Part shown: piece by piece, positions 9,102 to 19,338 of the stretch
Position numbering within the stretch: the first letter of the stretch is position 1
Layout of the letters: each line of letters begins with the position of its first letter
DNA from: Brackiella oedipodis DSM 13743
GTDB taxonomy: Bacteria > Pseudomonadota > Gammaproteobacteria > Burkholderiales > Burkholderiaceae_B
Direction of reading: 5' to 3'
DNA length: 64,000 nt
Assembly (NCBI RefSeq): GCF_000621025.1
Contig: NZ_KK211206.1
Span: 177,924 to 241,923, forward strand
Made by a program: the position numbers and the translations under genes
The notes under the pieces: model-generated
Told to the model about the DNA's origin: nothing
Database searches by the model: none
What the model saw: the letters and a program-made list of their open reading frames with translations, nothing else

Positions 9102-9234
9102 GTTGTAAATGGCGTGTGTATTTGCCTAGGGTGTTGGTAATAATAGTAGCTCGGCATGATGTATTGGTGGGCTTTTTTCTCTTTATAACTTCCAATCCTA
9201 AGTACACACAAGACTTAACCCTTTGGAGTAATTT

Positions 9235-10002
9235 ATGTCTTTAATGCGCGATATGCTAGAAGCGGGTGTTCACTTTGGTCACCAAACTCGCTACTGGAAC
9301 CCAAAAATGGGCCAATATTTATATGGCCGTCGTAACAAAATCCATATCTTCAACCTCGAAAAAACCGTGGTCAAGTACCTAGAAGCAATGGATTTTATCC
9401 AAAAATTATCTGCTCGCGGTGGCGAAGTACTATTTGTAGGCACCAAACGTGCCGCTCGCGATATTATCGCTGAGCAAGCACAACGTGCGGGTTGCCCATA
9501 CGTAGACAACCGTTGGTTGGGTGGTATGATGACTAACTTTAAAACAGTTCGTTCATCTATCAAACGTCTCAAATCTATGGAAACGGCTGTTGCTGAAGGT
9601 AACGCAGAACAAACCACCAAAAAAGAAACCCTTGTTTTCAAACGCGAACTCGAAAAACTAGAAAAATCAATCGGCGGTATCAAAAATATGACTAAGCTGC
9701 CGGATTGCTTATTCGTCGTTGACGTCGGTTATCACAAAATTGCCATCCAAGAAGCTCGTACACTAGGTATCCCTGTAGTGGCTGTGGTAGACTCTAACCA
9801 CGCCCCAGATGGTATCGACTACATCATCCCTGGTAACGATGACTCTGCTAAAGCCATCGAACTTTACGCCAAAGGCGTAGCGGATGCGATTATCGCGGGT
9901 CGCGAACAACGTGTTAACGGTGTCGTCGAAGAGATTCAAGACGCTCAAGCTGAGCCACAAGAAGCTGCAGCAGAATCTTCTGACGCTCAAACTCAAGAGT
10001 AA
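9235..10002 (+). CDS. rpsB: 30S ribosomal protein S2
   Basis: 255 residues with the universal S2 start ([25 protein letters not shown]). A short Glu/Ala-rich C-terminal tail makes it slightly longer than E. coli S2 (241). A good ribosome site (GGAG) precedes the ATG. First gene of the rpsB-tsf unit, as in nearly all proteobacteria. The long upstream leader with hairpins suggests post-transcriptional control, perhaps by S2 itself. Confidence 0.99.
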   Translation: MSLMRDMLEAGVHFGHQTRYWNPKMGQYLYGRRNKIHIFNLEKTVVKYLEAMDFIQKLSARGGEVLFVGTKRAARDIIAEQAQRAGCPYVDNRWLGGMMTNFKTVRSSIKRLKSMETAVAEGNAEQTTKKETLVFKRELEKLEKSIGGIKNMTKLPDCLFVVDVGYHKIAIQEARTLGIPVVAVVDSNHAPDGIDYIIPGNDDSAKAIELYAKGVADAIIAGREQRVNGVVEEIQDAQAEPQEAAAESSDAQTQE

Positions 10003-10050
10003 TTGAGCTTATAAGTTAAACAACAGTGGGTTGTTCACTGACGTTTTTGA

Positions 10051-10078
10051 ACGCCCTGCAAATGCGGGGCGTATTTAT
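10051..10078 (+). other. Stem-loop between rpsB and tsf
   Basis: ACGCCCTGC (10051-10059), loop AAAT, GCGGGGCGT (10064-10072), a 9-bp stem with one G-U pair. It is followed by a mixed ATTTATT tract, so read-through into tsf is expected; it may set the S2 to EF-Ts ratio or protect a 3' end. Confidence 0.6.
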
Positions 10079-10096
10079 TGATATATTGGAGAAATA

Positions 10097-10969
10097 ATGG
10101 CTGCTATTACTGCCTCAATGGTAAAAGAATTGCGTGAAAAAACTGATGCCCCTATGATGGAGTGCAAAAAAGCCTTGACCGAAGCGGATGGCGATCTTGC
10201 AAAAGCTGAAGAAATTTTACGTGTCAAACTTGGTAACAAAGCCAGCAAAGCGGCTTCTCGTATTACCGCAGAAGGTCTGATCGGATTGTATATTTCTGAC
10301 GACAAAAAACAAGGCGCTGTGGTTGAAGTTAACTGCGAAACAGACTTTGTCGCCAAAAATGACGATTTCATTAAATTTGTTAACGACATGGCTGAATTAG
10401 TCGCCAAACAAAACCCAGCAGACGTCACTGCCTTGGCTGATGTCGCTTACCAAGATGGTACAGTTGAATCAGTGCGTACTGCCTTAGTAGGTAAAATCGG
10501 CGAGAATATGACCATTCGTCGTTTCGAACGTTTTGAGACCGCTGATCAATTAGCCAGCTATGTACATGGTGGTACTATCGGCGTCTTAGTTGACCTCAAA
10601 GGTTCCGAAGAAGTGGGCAAAAATGTCGCTATGCAAATCGCGGCGGCCAAACCTAAAGCCCTTAACGAACAAGGTATTGATCCGCAATTGCTCGAAACTG
10701 AGCGTTCTGTGGCTCGCCAAAAAGCTGAAGAATCTGGTAAACCGGCTGAAATCGTCCAAAAAATGGTCGATGGTAGCGTAGCTAAATACCTCAAAGAAGT
10801 CGTATTGTTGAACCAATTGTATGTCAAAAATGACAAACAAACTGTGCAACAAATGCTCAAAGAAAACAATGCCAGTGTCAACCGTTACGCTTTATTCGTA
10901 GTGGGTGAGGGTATCGAGAAAAAATCGAATGACTTTGCTGCCGAAGTGGCGGCCGCTGCTAAAGGTTAA
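10097..10969 (+). CDS. tsf: Elongation factor Ts
   Basis: 290 residues. Exchanges GDP for GTP on EF-Tu. The N-terminal UBA-like region with [16 protein letters not shown] and the core with [12 protein letters not shown] are diagnostic. TTGGAG precedes the ATG. Follows rpsB after 94 bp that hold a stem-loop, and is closed by a strong terminator, so rpsB-tsf is separate from pyrH. Confidence 0.99.
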   Translation: MAAITASMVKELREKTDAPMMECKKALTEADGDLAKAEEILRVKLGNKASKAASRITAEGLIGLYISDDKKQGAVVEVNCETDFVAKNDDFIKFVNDMAELVAKQNPADVTALADVAYQDGTVESVRTALVGKIGENMTIRRFERFETADQLASYVHGGTIGVLVDLKGSEEVGKNVAMQIAAAKPKALNEQGIDPQLLETERSVARQKAEESGKPAEIVQKMVDGSVAKYLKEVVLLNQLYVKNDKQTVQQMLKENNASVNRYALFVVGEGIEKKSNDFAAEVAAAAKG

Positions 10970-10992
10970 TGATTTTTTTAGTATATGAGCGC

Positions 10993-11022
10993 AAAGCTGA
11001 CTCAACAGAGTCAGCTTTTTTT
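10993..11022 (+). terminator. Terminator after tsf
   Basis: Perfect 11-bp stem AAAGCTGACTC/GAGTCAGCTTT (10993-11003 with 11008-11018), loop AACA, and a T run to 11022. Confidence 0.95.
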
Positions 11023-11115
11023 ATGAGAGCTTCACACATGGGATTTAGATATTTATCTAAAACCCCTTGATTGGATTCTGTTAAAATGTGAAGTCAATTT
11101 TAAAAGGTGTTTTTT

Positions 11116-11832
11116 ATGGCGGAAACTGCTTACAAACGTATTCTTCTTAAACTGTCTGGTGAAGCCCTTATGGGCGAAGACTCGTACGGTATTAATCGCA
11201 GTACCATCGTACGCATGACGCAAGAAATTGCCGAAGTCAGCAAGATGGGCATTGAGCTAGCGATTGTTATTGGTGGCGGTAATATCTTTAGGGGGATCGC
11301 CCCGGGCGCTCAGGGTATGGATCGTGCTACAGCCGACTATATGGGTATGTTAGCCACTGTCATGAATGCCTTGGCATTACAAGATGCCCTCAAGGGTCAC
11401 GGTGTCGTGGCACGCGTGCAATCTGCCCTCAATATTGATCAAGTGGTCGAGCCCTATATTCGTCCCAAAGCGTTACGCTATCTCGAAGAGAAAAAGGTCG
11501 TGATTTTTGCGGCGGGTACGGGTAATCCGTTTTTTACCACCGATACGGCAGCGGCCTTGCGCGGAGTCGAAATCGGTGCGCAAATCGTCATGAAAGCCAC
11601 TAAAGTCGATGGTATTTACAGTGCTGACCCTAACAAAGACGCCACCGCTGTACGTTACAACGATATCAGTTTTGATGACTGCATCAGCCGTCGCCTCGAG
11701 GTCATGGACGCCACTGCTTTTGCCTTGTGTCGTGACCAAAAAATGCCTATCAAAGTGTTATCTATCAACAAACCGGGTGCCCTACAACGCGCTGTCTTAG
11801 GTCAAGACGAAGGTACCCTTGTCCATATTTAA
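11116..11832 (+). CDS. pyrH: Uridylate kinase
   Basis: 238 residues (E. coli 241), amino-acid-kinase fold. Phosphorylates UMP to UDP. The phosphate loop KLSGEALMG and the GGGNIFRG motif are present. Start taken at the ATG at 11116, 8 bases after AAGG, rather than the GTG at 11107. First gene after the tsf terminator, so it probably has its own promoter (TAAAAT at 11082 is -10 like, but no -35 is clear). frr follows after 10 bp. Confidence 0.98.
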   Translation: MAETAYKRILLKLSGEALMGEDSYGINRSTIVRMTQEIAEVSKMGIELAIVIGGGNIFRGIAPGAQGMDRATADYMGMLATVMNALALQDALKGHGVVARVQSALNIDQVVEPYIRPKALRYLEEKKVVIFAAGTGNPFFTTDTAAALRGVEIGAQIVMKATKVDGIYSADPNKDATAVRYNDISFDDCISRRLEVMDATAFALCRDQKMPIKVLSINKPGALQRAVLGQDEGTLVHI

Positions 11833-11842
11833 CGAGTAGATT

Positions 11843-12400
11843 ATGAATTCAGAAATTTTAAAAAATACCGAATCTCGTATGAATAAAAGTATCGAGAGTC
11901 TCAAAAGTAATTTATCCAAAATTCGTACCGGCCGTGCCCATGCGGGTTTACTAGATCAAGTGCAAGTCGATTACTACGGTACGCTCACACCGATTAGCCA
12001 AGTGGCATCAGTCAGTGTGATTGATGCGCGCAATTTGAATGTACAACCGTGGGAAAAAAGCATGGTGGCCGCTATTGATAAGGCCATTCGTGAATCTGAT
12101 TTGGGCTTAAATCCCATGAATATGGGCGAATCTATTCGTGTACCTATGCCAGCGCTCACCGAAGAACGCCGCAAAGACCTCACTAAAGTCGTCAAAGCCG
12201 AAGGTGAGGATGCCAAGATCGCCATCCGCTCACACCGCCGTGAGGCAAATGATAGCCTCAAAAAACTCGTCAAAGAAAAAGAAATCTCTGAAGATGATGA
12301 GCGTCGTGGCCAAGACTTGGTCCAACAATTGACCGATAAATTCGTGGCTCAGATTGATGAACTCATCGAAGCCAAAGAAAAAGAAGTCATGACGGTTTAA
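11843..12400 (+). CDS. frr: Ribosome recycling factor
   Basis: 185 residues, the standard length. Splits post-termination ribosomes together with EF-G. The typical [13 protein letters not shown] and VQPWEKSMV stretches are present. Lies 10 bp after pyrH and 18 bp before uppS, the order pyrH-frr-uppS conserved across proteobacteria. Confidence 0.99.
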   Translation: MNSEILKNTESRMNKSIESLKSNLSKIRTGRAHAGLLDQVQVDYYGTLTPISQVASVSVIDARNLNVQPWEKSMVAAIDKAIRESDLGLNPMNMGESIRVPMPALTEERRKDLTKVVKAEGEDAKIAIRSHRREANDSLKKLVKEKEISEDDERRGQDLVQQLTDKFVAQIDELIEAKEKEVMTV

Positions 12401-12418
12401 TTCTTTTATTGTAGTACT

Positions 12419-13183
12419 ATGCCAATTAGTTCGACTCAAGCGATTCCAATTGCCAGCCAAACGCCAGAACATGTTGCGATTATCATGGATGGCAATGGTC
12501 GCTGGGCCCAGCAACGTCATCTGCCTCGTACCGCGGGGCATATTCGCGGTCTCAGTGCAGTCCGCAAAATCGTGCGTTTTTGTGGCGAATTCAATATTAA
12601 ATATCTCACCTTATTTAGTTTTAGCTCCGAAAACTGGCGTCGGCCCAACGACGAAGTTAATCTCTTGATGCGTTTGTTTTCTAGAGCGCTGACTCGTGAA
12701 GTCGATCAATTGGTTAGAAACGGTATACGTTTACGCATTATTGGCGATATTTCTGCCTTTGATGAAAGCATTCAAGCCAAGATTGCTGCCGCGCAAGAAT
12801 TGACGGCACAAGGTGAGCGTCTGCATCTGACCATCGCTGCTAATTATGGTGGCCGTTGGGACATCCTACAAGCTATCCAAAAATTCTATCAAGCACGTGT
12901 GCAAGGTTCTGCACAATCGTTAGAACAATTGTGTACCGAGGAGCAATTTGCGCCTTATCTGAGTATGGCTTGGGCGCCAGAACCCGATCTTTTTATCCGT
13001 ACTGGCGGTGAGCAGCGTATTTCTAATTTTTTGATTTGGCAATTAGCGTATACGGAGCTGTATTTTACGTCAACTTACTGGCCTGACTTTAATAAGCGTT
13101 GTTTTGAGCAGGCTATCGCCTCCTATGGGCAACGCGAGCGTCGCTTTGGTCGCATCAGCGAGCAACTTAAAGCGCCTAATTAA
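12419..13183 (+). CDS. uppS: Undecaprenyl diphosphate synthase
   Basis: 254 residues. Makes the C55 carrier precursor for peptidoglycan and O-antigen from FPP and isopentenyl diphosphate. The [10 protein letters not shown] motif gives the catalytic Asp24, and the C-terminal [17 protein letters not shown] substrate-binding motif is intact. Sits in the frr-uppS-cdsA run. Confidence 0.98.
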   Translation: MPISSTQAIPIASQTPEHVAIIMDGNGRWAQQRHLPRTAGHIRGLSAVRKIVRFCGEFNIKYLTLFSFSSENWRRPNDEVNLLMRLFSRALTREVDQLVRNGIRLRIIGDISAFDESIQAKIAAAQELTAQGERLHLTIAANYGGRWDILQAIQKFYQARVQGSAQSLEQLCTEEQFAPYLSMAWAPEPDLFIRTGGEQRISNFLIWQLAYTELYFTSTYWPDFNKRCFEQAIASYGQRERRFGRISEQLKAPN

Positions 13184-13197
13184 CACGAGTTTGCGTC

Positions 13198-14061
13198 ATG
13201 CTTAAACAAAGAATCCCGACTGCCATTGTGCTTTTACTCATCGTATTAGCGTTTACCGTTTGGCCTCTGAGTCATTATTTTGAGCCATTTTGCTTTGTGC
13301 TTTCAGCCTTAATTCTCTACGAATGGTTTAAGCTCATTCTTGACTCAGACAAGCGTCATCAAATAGCGGCGGGCGTGGCGCTACTGTTTATCATTGTGAC
13401 GATGTATTTTTGGCTGCAAGGTAGAGAGCAAGAGGGCGCTAATTTGTTTTATGCGCTGTTGCCTATTATGGCAGTTATCTGTTGTTTTGCTTGGCTGCTC
13501 GTGGTGCCTTTGATTGTGGCACGAGGTCAGGTAGAATATCGCGGCTCTACCTTTGCGCATGCTGTGCTCGCGATTGTGACGGTGAGTGCTAGCTGCGCGA
13601 CCTTGATTTTCTTGTTTAACACCTTTGGCGTGGTGTTTTTATTATCCTTTTTAATCATGATTTGGCTGGCTGATAGCCTGGCCTACTTTGGTGGGAAGGC
13701 ATTGCAGGGACCAAAATTAGCGCCCAAAGTCAGTCCAGGCAAGACCCGCTCAGGGGCCATTTGTGGTGTCGTCACTGGCGTGATCTGGCTCTTACTAAGC
13801 GCTCACGTTTGGCCGGGTTCTTTTGCTGACTATGTGCTAGCTCATAGCAATTACCTGGTCTTAATCATCGCCGGCGTCGTGCTCTGCAGTTATTCAATTT
13901 TGGGGGATTTGTACGAATCCTTAATCAAACGTCGCGCTCACGTCAAAGATTCAGGCCATCTTTTACCTGGACATGGCGGCTTTTATGATCGAATGGACTC
14001 GATTGTTGCCATTGCCCCAATGGTATCTGTGTTATGCCTGTTGATGCAAAACTATGCCTAA
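13198..14061 (+). CDS. cdsA: Phosphatidate cytidylyltransferase
   Basis: 287 residues, about eight membrane segments. Forms CDP-diacylglycerol from phosphatidate and CTP. The C-terminal CDS signature (SPGKTRSG, then GDLYESLIKRRAHVKDSG and GHGGFYDRMDS) is complete. The end overlaps the start of dxr by 8 bp, suggesting coupling. Confidence 0.97.
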   Translation: MLKQRIPTAIVLLLIVLAFTVWPLSHYFEPFCFVLSALILYEWFKLILDSDKRHQIAAGVALLFIIVTMYFWLQGREQEGANLFYALLPIMAVICCFAWLLVVPLIVARGQVEYRGSTFAHAVLAIVTVSASCATLIFLFNTFGVVFLLSFLIMIWLADSLAYFGGKALQGPKLAPKVSPGKTRSGAICGVVTGVIWLLLSAHVWPGSFADYVLAHSNYLVLIIAGVVLCSYSILGDLYESLIKRRAHVKDSGHLLPGHGGFYDRMDSIVAIAPMVSVLCLLMQNYA

Positions 14062-15256
14062 GCAAATTTCAATTTTAGGGGCAACGGGTTCAATTGGCCA
14101 AAGCGCCCTCGATATTATTCGCAGTCATCCCGAACAATTTTCTGTTTATGGCCTCAGTGCCTATTCGCAAATTCAAGCCGTCGCTAAAGCGGCCCTAGAG
14201 TTCCAAGCCAAGGTCGTGGTGCTGAACCATCATCAGCAAACGACTGAATTTCAAGAACATTGGCACCAGGCTTGTCAAGCGCTTGCCAAGCCATCTTGTC
14301 CGCCCCGGCCGCCAGAATTACGCTTTGGCCAAGAGGGACTAAAAAGCATAGCGACCGATGCAGAGGTCGATAGTGTTGTCTGTGCCATTGTTGGGACAGC
14401 CGGCTTGGCCTCTGCTTATGCTGCGGCCTGTGCTGGTAAAACGATTTTATTGGCCAATAAAGAAGCCATGGTGGCGGCGGGAGAGCTCTTTATGGCAGCG
14501 GTGGCTAAGCACCAGGCCACGGTTTTGCCACTCGATAGCGAACACAATGCGATTTTTCAGTGTTTGCAGCAAGCTCATGCCCAGCAATATATTCAAAATG
14601 TGATTCTCACGGCCTCTGGTGGACCCTTCAGACAAACGCCTCTAGCCGATCTCTCTCACGTGACGCCAGAACAAGCCTGTAAGCATCCCAATTGGCGCAT
14701 GGGTCGCAAAATCTCTGTCGATTCTGCCACCATGCTCAATAAAGGCCTAGAAATCATTGAGGCTAAATGGCTCTTTAATTTGCCTTGGCAACAAATTAAA
14801 GTGCTCATCCATCCCGAAAGCATTGTGCATTCTTTGGTGCAATATCAAGATGGTTCCTTATTAGCACAACTCGGTCATGCCGATATGCGTATACCTATTT
14901 CCTATGCGATGGCGTATCCACATCGCGTCAGCAATAATAGCCGTTCCTTAGCATTGCACGAATTGACACAACTTAATTTTAGTTTGCCTGACTTGCAACG
15001 CTTTCCCTGTTTGCAGCTCGCTTATCAAGCCATGGCCGCTTCTCAAAGCCATTGCCTGGTCTTGAACGCCGCCAATGAAATCGCTGTAGCCGCCTTTTTA
15101 CAGGGCAAAATTGGCTTTACGCAAATCGCACAAGTGATCGATACCATGTTGCAAGCGCATCAGACCCAGACTTTCCATCAAATCGATGACGTCTTAGCAT
15201 TTGATAGCGAATGCCGTCAACGCACTTCACAGCTACTCAAGCAGCCATTGGACTAA
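14054..15256 (+). CDS. dxr: 1-deoxy-D-xylulose 5-phosphate reductoisomerase
   Basis: 400 residues. Second enzyme of the MEP isoprenoid pathway, supplying substrate to UppS. The N-terminal NADPH loop ILGATGSIGQSALDII (residues 6-21), the LDSEHNAIFQ metal site and the HPESIVHS motif are all present. Starts inside the last codons of cdsA; rseP follows after 4 bp. Confidence 0.98.
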   Translation: MPKQISILGATGSIGQSALDIIRSHPEQFSVYGLSAYSQIQAVAKAALEFQAKVVVLNHHQQTTEFQEHWHQACQALAKPSCPPRPPELRFGQEGLKSIATDAEVDSVVCAIVGTAGLASAYAAACAGKTILLANKEAMVAAGELFMAAVAKHQATVLPLDSEHNAIFQCLQQAHAQQYIQNVILTASGGPFRQTPLADLSHVTPEQACKHPNWRMGRKISVDSATMLNKGLEIIEAKWLFNLPWQQIKVLIHPESIVHSLVQYQDGSLLAQLGHADMRIPISYAMAYPHRVSNNSRSLALHELTQLNFSLPDLQRFPCLQLAYQAMAASQSHCLVLNAANEIAVAAFLQGKIGFTQIAQVIDTMLQAHQTQTFHQIDDVLAFDSECRQRTSQLLKQPLD

Positions 15257-15260
15257 AACT

Positions 15261-16652
15261 ATGTTAATGACTTTGCTGGCTTTCCTTATCACCATTTCAG
15301 TGGTGGTCGTTTTTCATGAATTTGGTCATTATCTGGCCTGTCGCTTATTTGCCATTGAGGTTGAACGCTTTTCTGTAGGCTTTGGCAAGCTGCTATATAA
15401 GCGTAAGGATAAGCGCGGAACCGAGTGGGCGATATCCCTCTTGCCTTTGGGAGGTTATGTCAAACCACTCTCGGCCGAAAGCCCTAATTACCATGCTGAC
15501 AATGCGCACGCCAGTATTGAATCGAAAAGCGCCTTGCAACGCTTTATAGTGTATGCAGCCGGGCCGATATTTAGCTTATTGTTGGCAATCATTATTTATA
15601 GTTTGACCTTTATGTGGGGGCAGCCACAAGTCTTGGCGCAAATTGCCGCACCTGCAGCCCAGTCAGCGGCAGCACAAGCCGGGCTCCATAAAGACGATTT
15701 AATCGTCGCCGTCAATCAAAACACCATACGTAATTGGGAAGAACTAAATACGGAATTAGCCGAAGCTCTCAGTCTTGGTTCTCGAGCTCAACTTGGCTAT
15801 GTGAAGGCGACAAATGCCGAAAAATTACTCCAGGGCCATTTTGATTTTGATGCCATCGAGCCCTCCCTCATCAAAGAGACAGAGATTCAATTTAGTCGGC
15901 ACGAGGGTAGTCTGGAAAACGTTAATCTTATGGGACAAGCAGGCTTGACGATTGAACCCAAAACGATTGTGGTCAAAAATGTCCTGGATATTAGTGTGGC
16001 GCACAAAGCGGGTATCCAAAAGGGCGATGTCTTAGAAGGTCTTTGCGGCCACAAACTGTCACCCAAGGAGTCACTTGAGGCGATTCGAAACAGTCCAGAT
16101 CAAGCGCTTTGCTTGCAAGTGGTACGTCCCGTCGGCGATCAGCAACAGCGCTTGCAGTTCAAAGTCACGCCTGCAGGTACCGCCCTAGAAGATGGTCGCT
16201 ATATTGGTCGCATTGGTGTTGAAATGGGCCCTGTCTTTAATACCCAGATACAACGTGACAACCCTCTGCGTGCGATTCTTCGTGGTAGCGACAAAACCTT
16301 TAAGATGTCGTGGTTCTCCATTAAGATGTTGGGCAAGGTAATCAGTGGTGATTTATCTTGGCGTAATTTGAGTGGTCCTATCGCTATCGCCGATTATTCT
16401 GGTAAAGTCGCGGCAGTTGGGGTGTTGCCGTTTATCAATTTTATTGCTCTCATCAGTTTGAGCATTGGTGTTCTAAATTTAATACCTATTCCTGGCTTGG
16501 ATGGTGGTCAGATGCTACTGAGCGTGATTGAAATGGCTCGCGGTAAAACACTTTCTAAAGAAATGATGACTAAGCTCATTGCAGCGGGGTATAGCGTCTT
16601 ATTATTAGTGTTTGTACTAGTAATTACTAACGATTTATCGCGGATCTTTTAA
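15261..16652 (+). CDS. rseP: Site-2 zinc metalloprotease RseP
   Basis: 463 residues. Intramembrane protease that cuts RseA in the sigma-E cascade and clears signal peptides. HEFGH at 19-23 gives zinc ligands and the catalytic Glu; NLIPIPGLDGGQ near the C-terminus gives the third ligand. Two PDZ-like regions lie between. Start taken at the ATG at 15261; the frame is open further upstream inside dxr, but that would add a non-family N-terminus. Followed by bamA after 207 bp. Confidence 0.96.
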   Translation: MLMTLLAFLITISVVVVFHEFGHYLACRLFAIEVERFSVGFGKLLYKRKDKRGTEWAISLLPLGGYVKPLSAESPNYHADNAHASIESKSALQRFIVYAAGPIFSLLLAIIIYSLTFMWGQPQVLAQIAAPAAQSAAAQAGLHKDDLIVAVNQNTIRNWEELNTELAEALSLGSRAQLGYVKATNAEKLLQGHFDFDAIEPSLIKETEIQFSRHEGSLENVNLMGQAGLTIEPKTIVVKNVLDISVAHKAGIQKGDVLEGLCGHKLSPKESLEAIRNSPDQALCLQVVRPVGDQQQRLQFKVTPAGTALEDGRYIGRIGVEMGPVFNTQIQRDNPLRAILRGSDKTFKMSWFSIKMLGKVISGDLSWRNLSGPIAIADYSGKVAAVGVLPFINFIALISLSIGVLNLIPIPGLDGGQMLLSVIEMARGKTLSKEMMTKLIAAGYSVLLLVFVLVITNDLSRIF

Positions 16653-16773
16653 TTATGTGTTGCAAAGCCATAAAAGAGGTGAGAAACCAAAGATTTTTTA
16701 TTATACTATGACATACTTTGTCTTAGGTAGTTGCATTTTGCGGCATGCCCATATGCCTATGTGACCCGCTATC

Positions 16774-16790
16774 TCTACCATCTTGGTAGA
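16774..16790 (+). other. Hairpin in the rseP-bamA gap
   Basis: TCTACCA TCT TGGTAGA, a perfect 7-bp stem 70 bp before bamA with no T run. It lies in the likely 5' leader of bamA. I looked for a sigma-E type GGAACTT/TCTGA promoter and found no good match. Confidence 0.4.
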
Positions 16791-16859
16791 ACTGCAGACT
16801 TTAAGCGTTTGTTTCCACCTGCGTGACAAACAAGATTATTTTTACTGGAAGGACCATTA

Positions 16860-19235
16860 ATGCGATTACGCTCTGCCACTATTTTGCATTATAAGAAGTT
16901 ACCACTACTCCTTGCTTCGGCATTTTTTCCTGTAGCCGCTCATGCTTTTTCACCATTTACTATCAAAGACATTCAAGTGTCTGGTTTGCAAAGTACAGAG
17001 CCTGCTATGGTCTTTAGTTACCTACCGGTACGGGTAGGTTCTACCTTTGATGATGCCGCCTCAACCGATGCCGTTAAACGCTTATATGCCACTGGTTTAT
17101 TCGATGATGTCAAAATCACGAATCGCAACAATGTGGTCCAAATCGAGGTCAAAGAACGTCCAGTGATTTCCTCTATCTTATTTGATGGGATGAAGGCGTT
17201 CAATGACAAAGAGCTCAAAGAAGCCCTCTCTAAAGTTGGCTTTGGGGTTGGTCGTGCTTTGGATCCCGCCTTATTGACCCGTGCCGAAGACGAAATTCGT
17301 GCTCAATACATCGATAAGGGTCGCTATGGTGTAGATATTATGCACACCATTACGCCATTACCCGGTAATCGTGCGGGGATTAGTTTCCAGGTTCAAGAGG
17401 GCGGTTCTTCCAAGATTCGTGACATTCATATTGTGGGCAATAAATCCTACTCTGAGTCTGAACTCTTAGACGAAATGAACTTAACCACGCCAGGATGGAT
17501 GACGTGGTACACCAGCTCAGATAAATTTGAGCGCGAAAAAATGGAAAAAGATAGTGACATCCTCAAGGACTTCTATCTGGATCGTGGTTATCTAGACTTC
17601 AAGGTGGATGAACCACAGGTCACTATTTCACCAGACCGCAAAGATATTGCGATCAACTACACTATTCACGAAGGTAAACCCTATAAGATCAACAAGATCC
17701 AATTAGCGGGCGATCTGTTAGGCATGGACCAGGAACTGCGTTCTTTGATCCAACAAGTCCCTGGTGATACCTATAATAACAGCAAATCCAAAGAGACTTC
17801 TGAGCGCATCAAGTCGCGTCTCGGTGAGTTAGGTTATGCGTCTGCCGACGTGACTGTACACCCCATTGCCGTCCCCAACTCACAAGACGTTGATGTAACA
17901 TTCTTCGTAGAGCCAGGCTCACGAATTTATGTACGCCGTATCAATATTGGTGGTAATACACGCACCCGAGATAAGGTGATCCGCCGCGAAATGCGTCAAG
18001 AGGAATCAGCTTGGTACGACGCCGCACGTATTTCAACGTCGCGTAACCGCATTGACCGTTTAGGTTACTTTAATGATGTGACTGTCAATCAATCTCAGGT
18101 CGAGGGTTATCCCGACCAGGTGGATATCAATGTGGACGTCAAAGAAAAACCGACGGGTATGATTAGTTTGGGTGTAGGTTATGGCTCCAATGACCGTGTC
18201 TCCTTCATGGCCGGGATTAGCCAAGACAATATTTTTGGTAGTGGTACCGACCTAAGCCTACAAGTCAATACTGGTAAATATAGTCGTGCGGTGGTCTTAA
18301 CCCATTCCGATCCTTATTTCACTTCGAGTGGCATCAGTCGCACCACCTCGGCTTACTACCGCCAAGATAAGCCATATAACGATAACGACGATCTTGATCA
18401 AGACGAAGATACCTATAAAATCCGTACCATCGGTTTTGGTCAAAACTTCGGTGTCCCTATCTCCGAAAACGATCGTATTTTCATGGGCGTCACCTATGAA
18501 AACAACCACGTTAAATTGCCAAATGAAGACGCGGGTCTTGTAATTCCACAAGCCTATCGTGAGTTCGTAGATGTTTACGGTAAAACGACCAACACCTTCT
18601 TATTCAATGTGGGTTGGACTAAGGATACACGTGACAGCGCTTTAGCACCTACTAGAGGCTACCGTACCGAGCTCGGTGCCACATTTGGTGTGGGTGATCT
18701 CAAATACTATATCTTGAGTGCGGGTCAACAGTACTTCTTGCCAATCAATAAGGATTTTACACTTGCCTTTAATGCCTCTGTAGACTGGGGTAAATCCTTC
18801 AATAGCAATAAACCATTCCCTGTGATCAAGAATCTATATGCCGGTGGTATTGGTTCTGTTCGCGGTTATGAAGGTTCCTCTTTAGGCCCTCGTGATAGCT
18901 TCTCTGGCGACTATCTTGGTGGTTCACGACGCTACTTAGCGAACGTGCAGTTATACATGCCGTTCCCAGGCACCCAAAATGACCGCACCTTGCGTTGGTT
19001 CCTATTTGCCGATGCCGGTAAAGTCGACGTCAATGGTAAAGCCACTTGCACGAGCGGTAGTTATGAATATGGCTCACGTGTAGATGATCCTTGCGGCTGG
19101 CGTGCTTCTGCAGGTATTGGTTTATCTTGGCAGTCACCATTGGGACCGCTAGAGATCTCTTATGCTAAACCGCTCAATAGCAAAGATGGCGACGAGAAAC
19201 AACAGTTCCAGTTCCAAATCGGTACGTCATTCTAA
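16860..19235 (+). CDS. bamA: Outer membrane protein assembly factor BamA
   Basis: 791 residues. Core of the BAM complex that folds beta-barrel proteins into the outer membrane. A signal peptide ends at AAHA (about 29). Five POTRA domains span about 30-440, followed by the 16-strand barrel with the conserved VRGYEGSSLGPRD segment (loop 6). The final residue is Phe, typical of outer membrane proteins. Placed between rseP and skp as in most Gram-negatives. Confidence 0.98.
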   Translation: MRLRSATILHYKKLPLLLASAFFPVAAHAFSPFTIKDIQVSGLQSTEPAMVFSYLPVRVGSTFDDAASTDAVKRLYATGLFDDVKITNRNNVVQIEVKERPVISSILFDGMKAFNDKELKEALSKVGFGVGRALDPALLTRAEDEIRAQYIDKGRYGVDIMHTITPLPGNRAGISFQVQEGGSSKIRDIHIVGNKSYSESELLDEMNLTTPGWMTWYTSSDKFEREKMEKDSDILKDFYLDRGYLDFKVDEPQVTISPDRKDIAINYTIHEGKPYKINKIQLAGDLLGMDQELRSLIQQVPGDTYNNSKSKETSERIKSRLGELGYASADVTVHPIAVPNSQDVDVTFFVEPGSRIYVRRINIGGNTRTRDKVIRREMRQEESAWYDAARISTSRNRIDRLGYFNDVTVNQSQVEGYPDQVDINVDVKEKPTGMISLGVGYGSNDRVSFMAGISQDNIFGSGTDLSLQVNTGKYSRAVVLTHSDPYFTSSGISRTTSAYYRQDKPYNDNDDLDQDEDTYKIRTIGFGQNFGVPISENDRIFMGVTYENNHVKLPNEDAGLVIPQAYREFVDVYGKTTNTFLFNVGWTKDTRDSALAPTRGYRTELGATFGVGDLKYYILSAGQQYFLPINKDFTLAFNASVDWGKSFNSNKPFPVIKNLYAGGIGSVRGYEGSSLGPRDSFSGDYLGGSRRYLANVQLYMPFPGTQNDRTLRWFLFADAGKVDVNGKATCTSGSYEYGSRVDDPCGWRASAGIGLSWQSPLGPLEISYAKPLNSKDGDEKQQFQFQIGTSF

Positions 19236-19246
19236 ATAAAGATTTA

Positions 19247-19286
19247 CATTTTACAGCCTCTTGTAAACAACTAAGGCTGTAAAATG
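19247..19286. repeat. Perfect 13-bp inverted repeat between bamA and skp
   Basis: CATTTTACAGCCT (19247-19259) pairs with AGGCTGTAAAATG (19274-19286), loop 14 nt, starting 12 bp after the bamA stop. No T run follows, so it resembles a 3'-end stabiliser or processing site more than a terminator. Confidence 0.7.
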
Positions 19287-19338
19287 CGTTATAAATATAG
19301 CTTGTATTCGTTTTATAGTTACAAAAAGGTTAATTTAC

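Noticed and set aside
9020-9211. 63-residue open frame on the minus strand in the map-rpsB gap
   Set aside because: Composition is not protein-like, there is no ribosome site, and it lies in the rpsB leader opposite its hairpin.
16653-16859. Sigma-E promoter before bamA
   Set aside because: GAACT occurs, but no -10 of the right sequence at the right distance.
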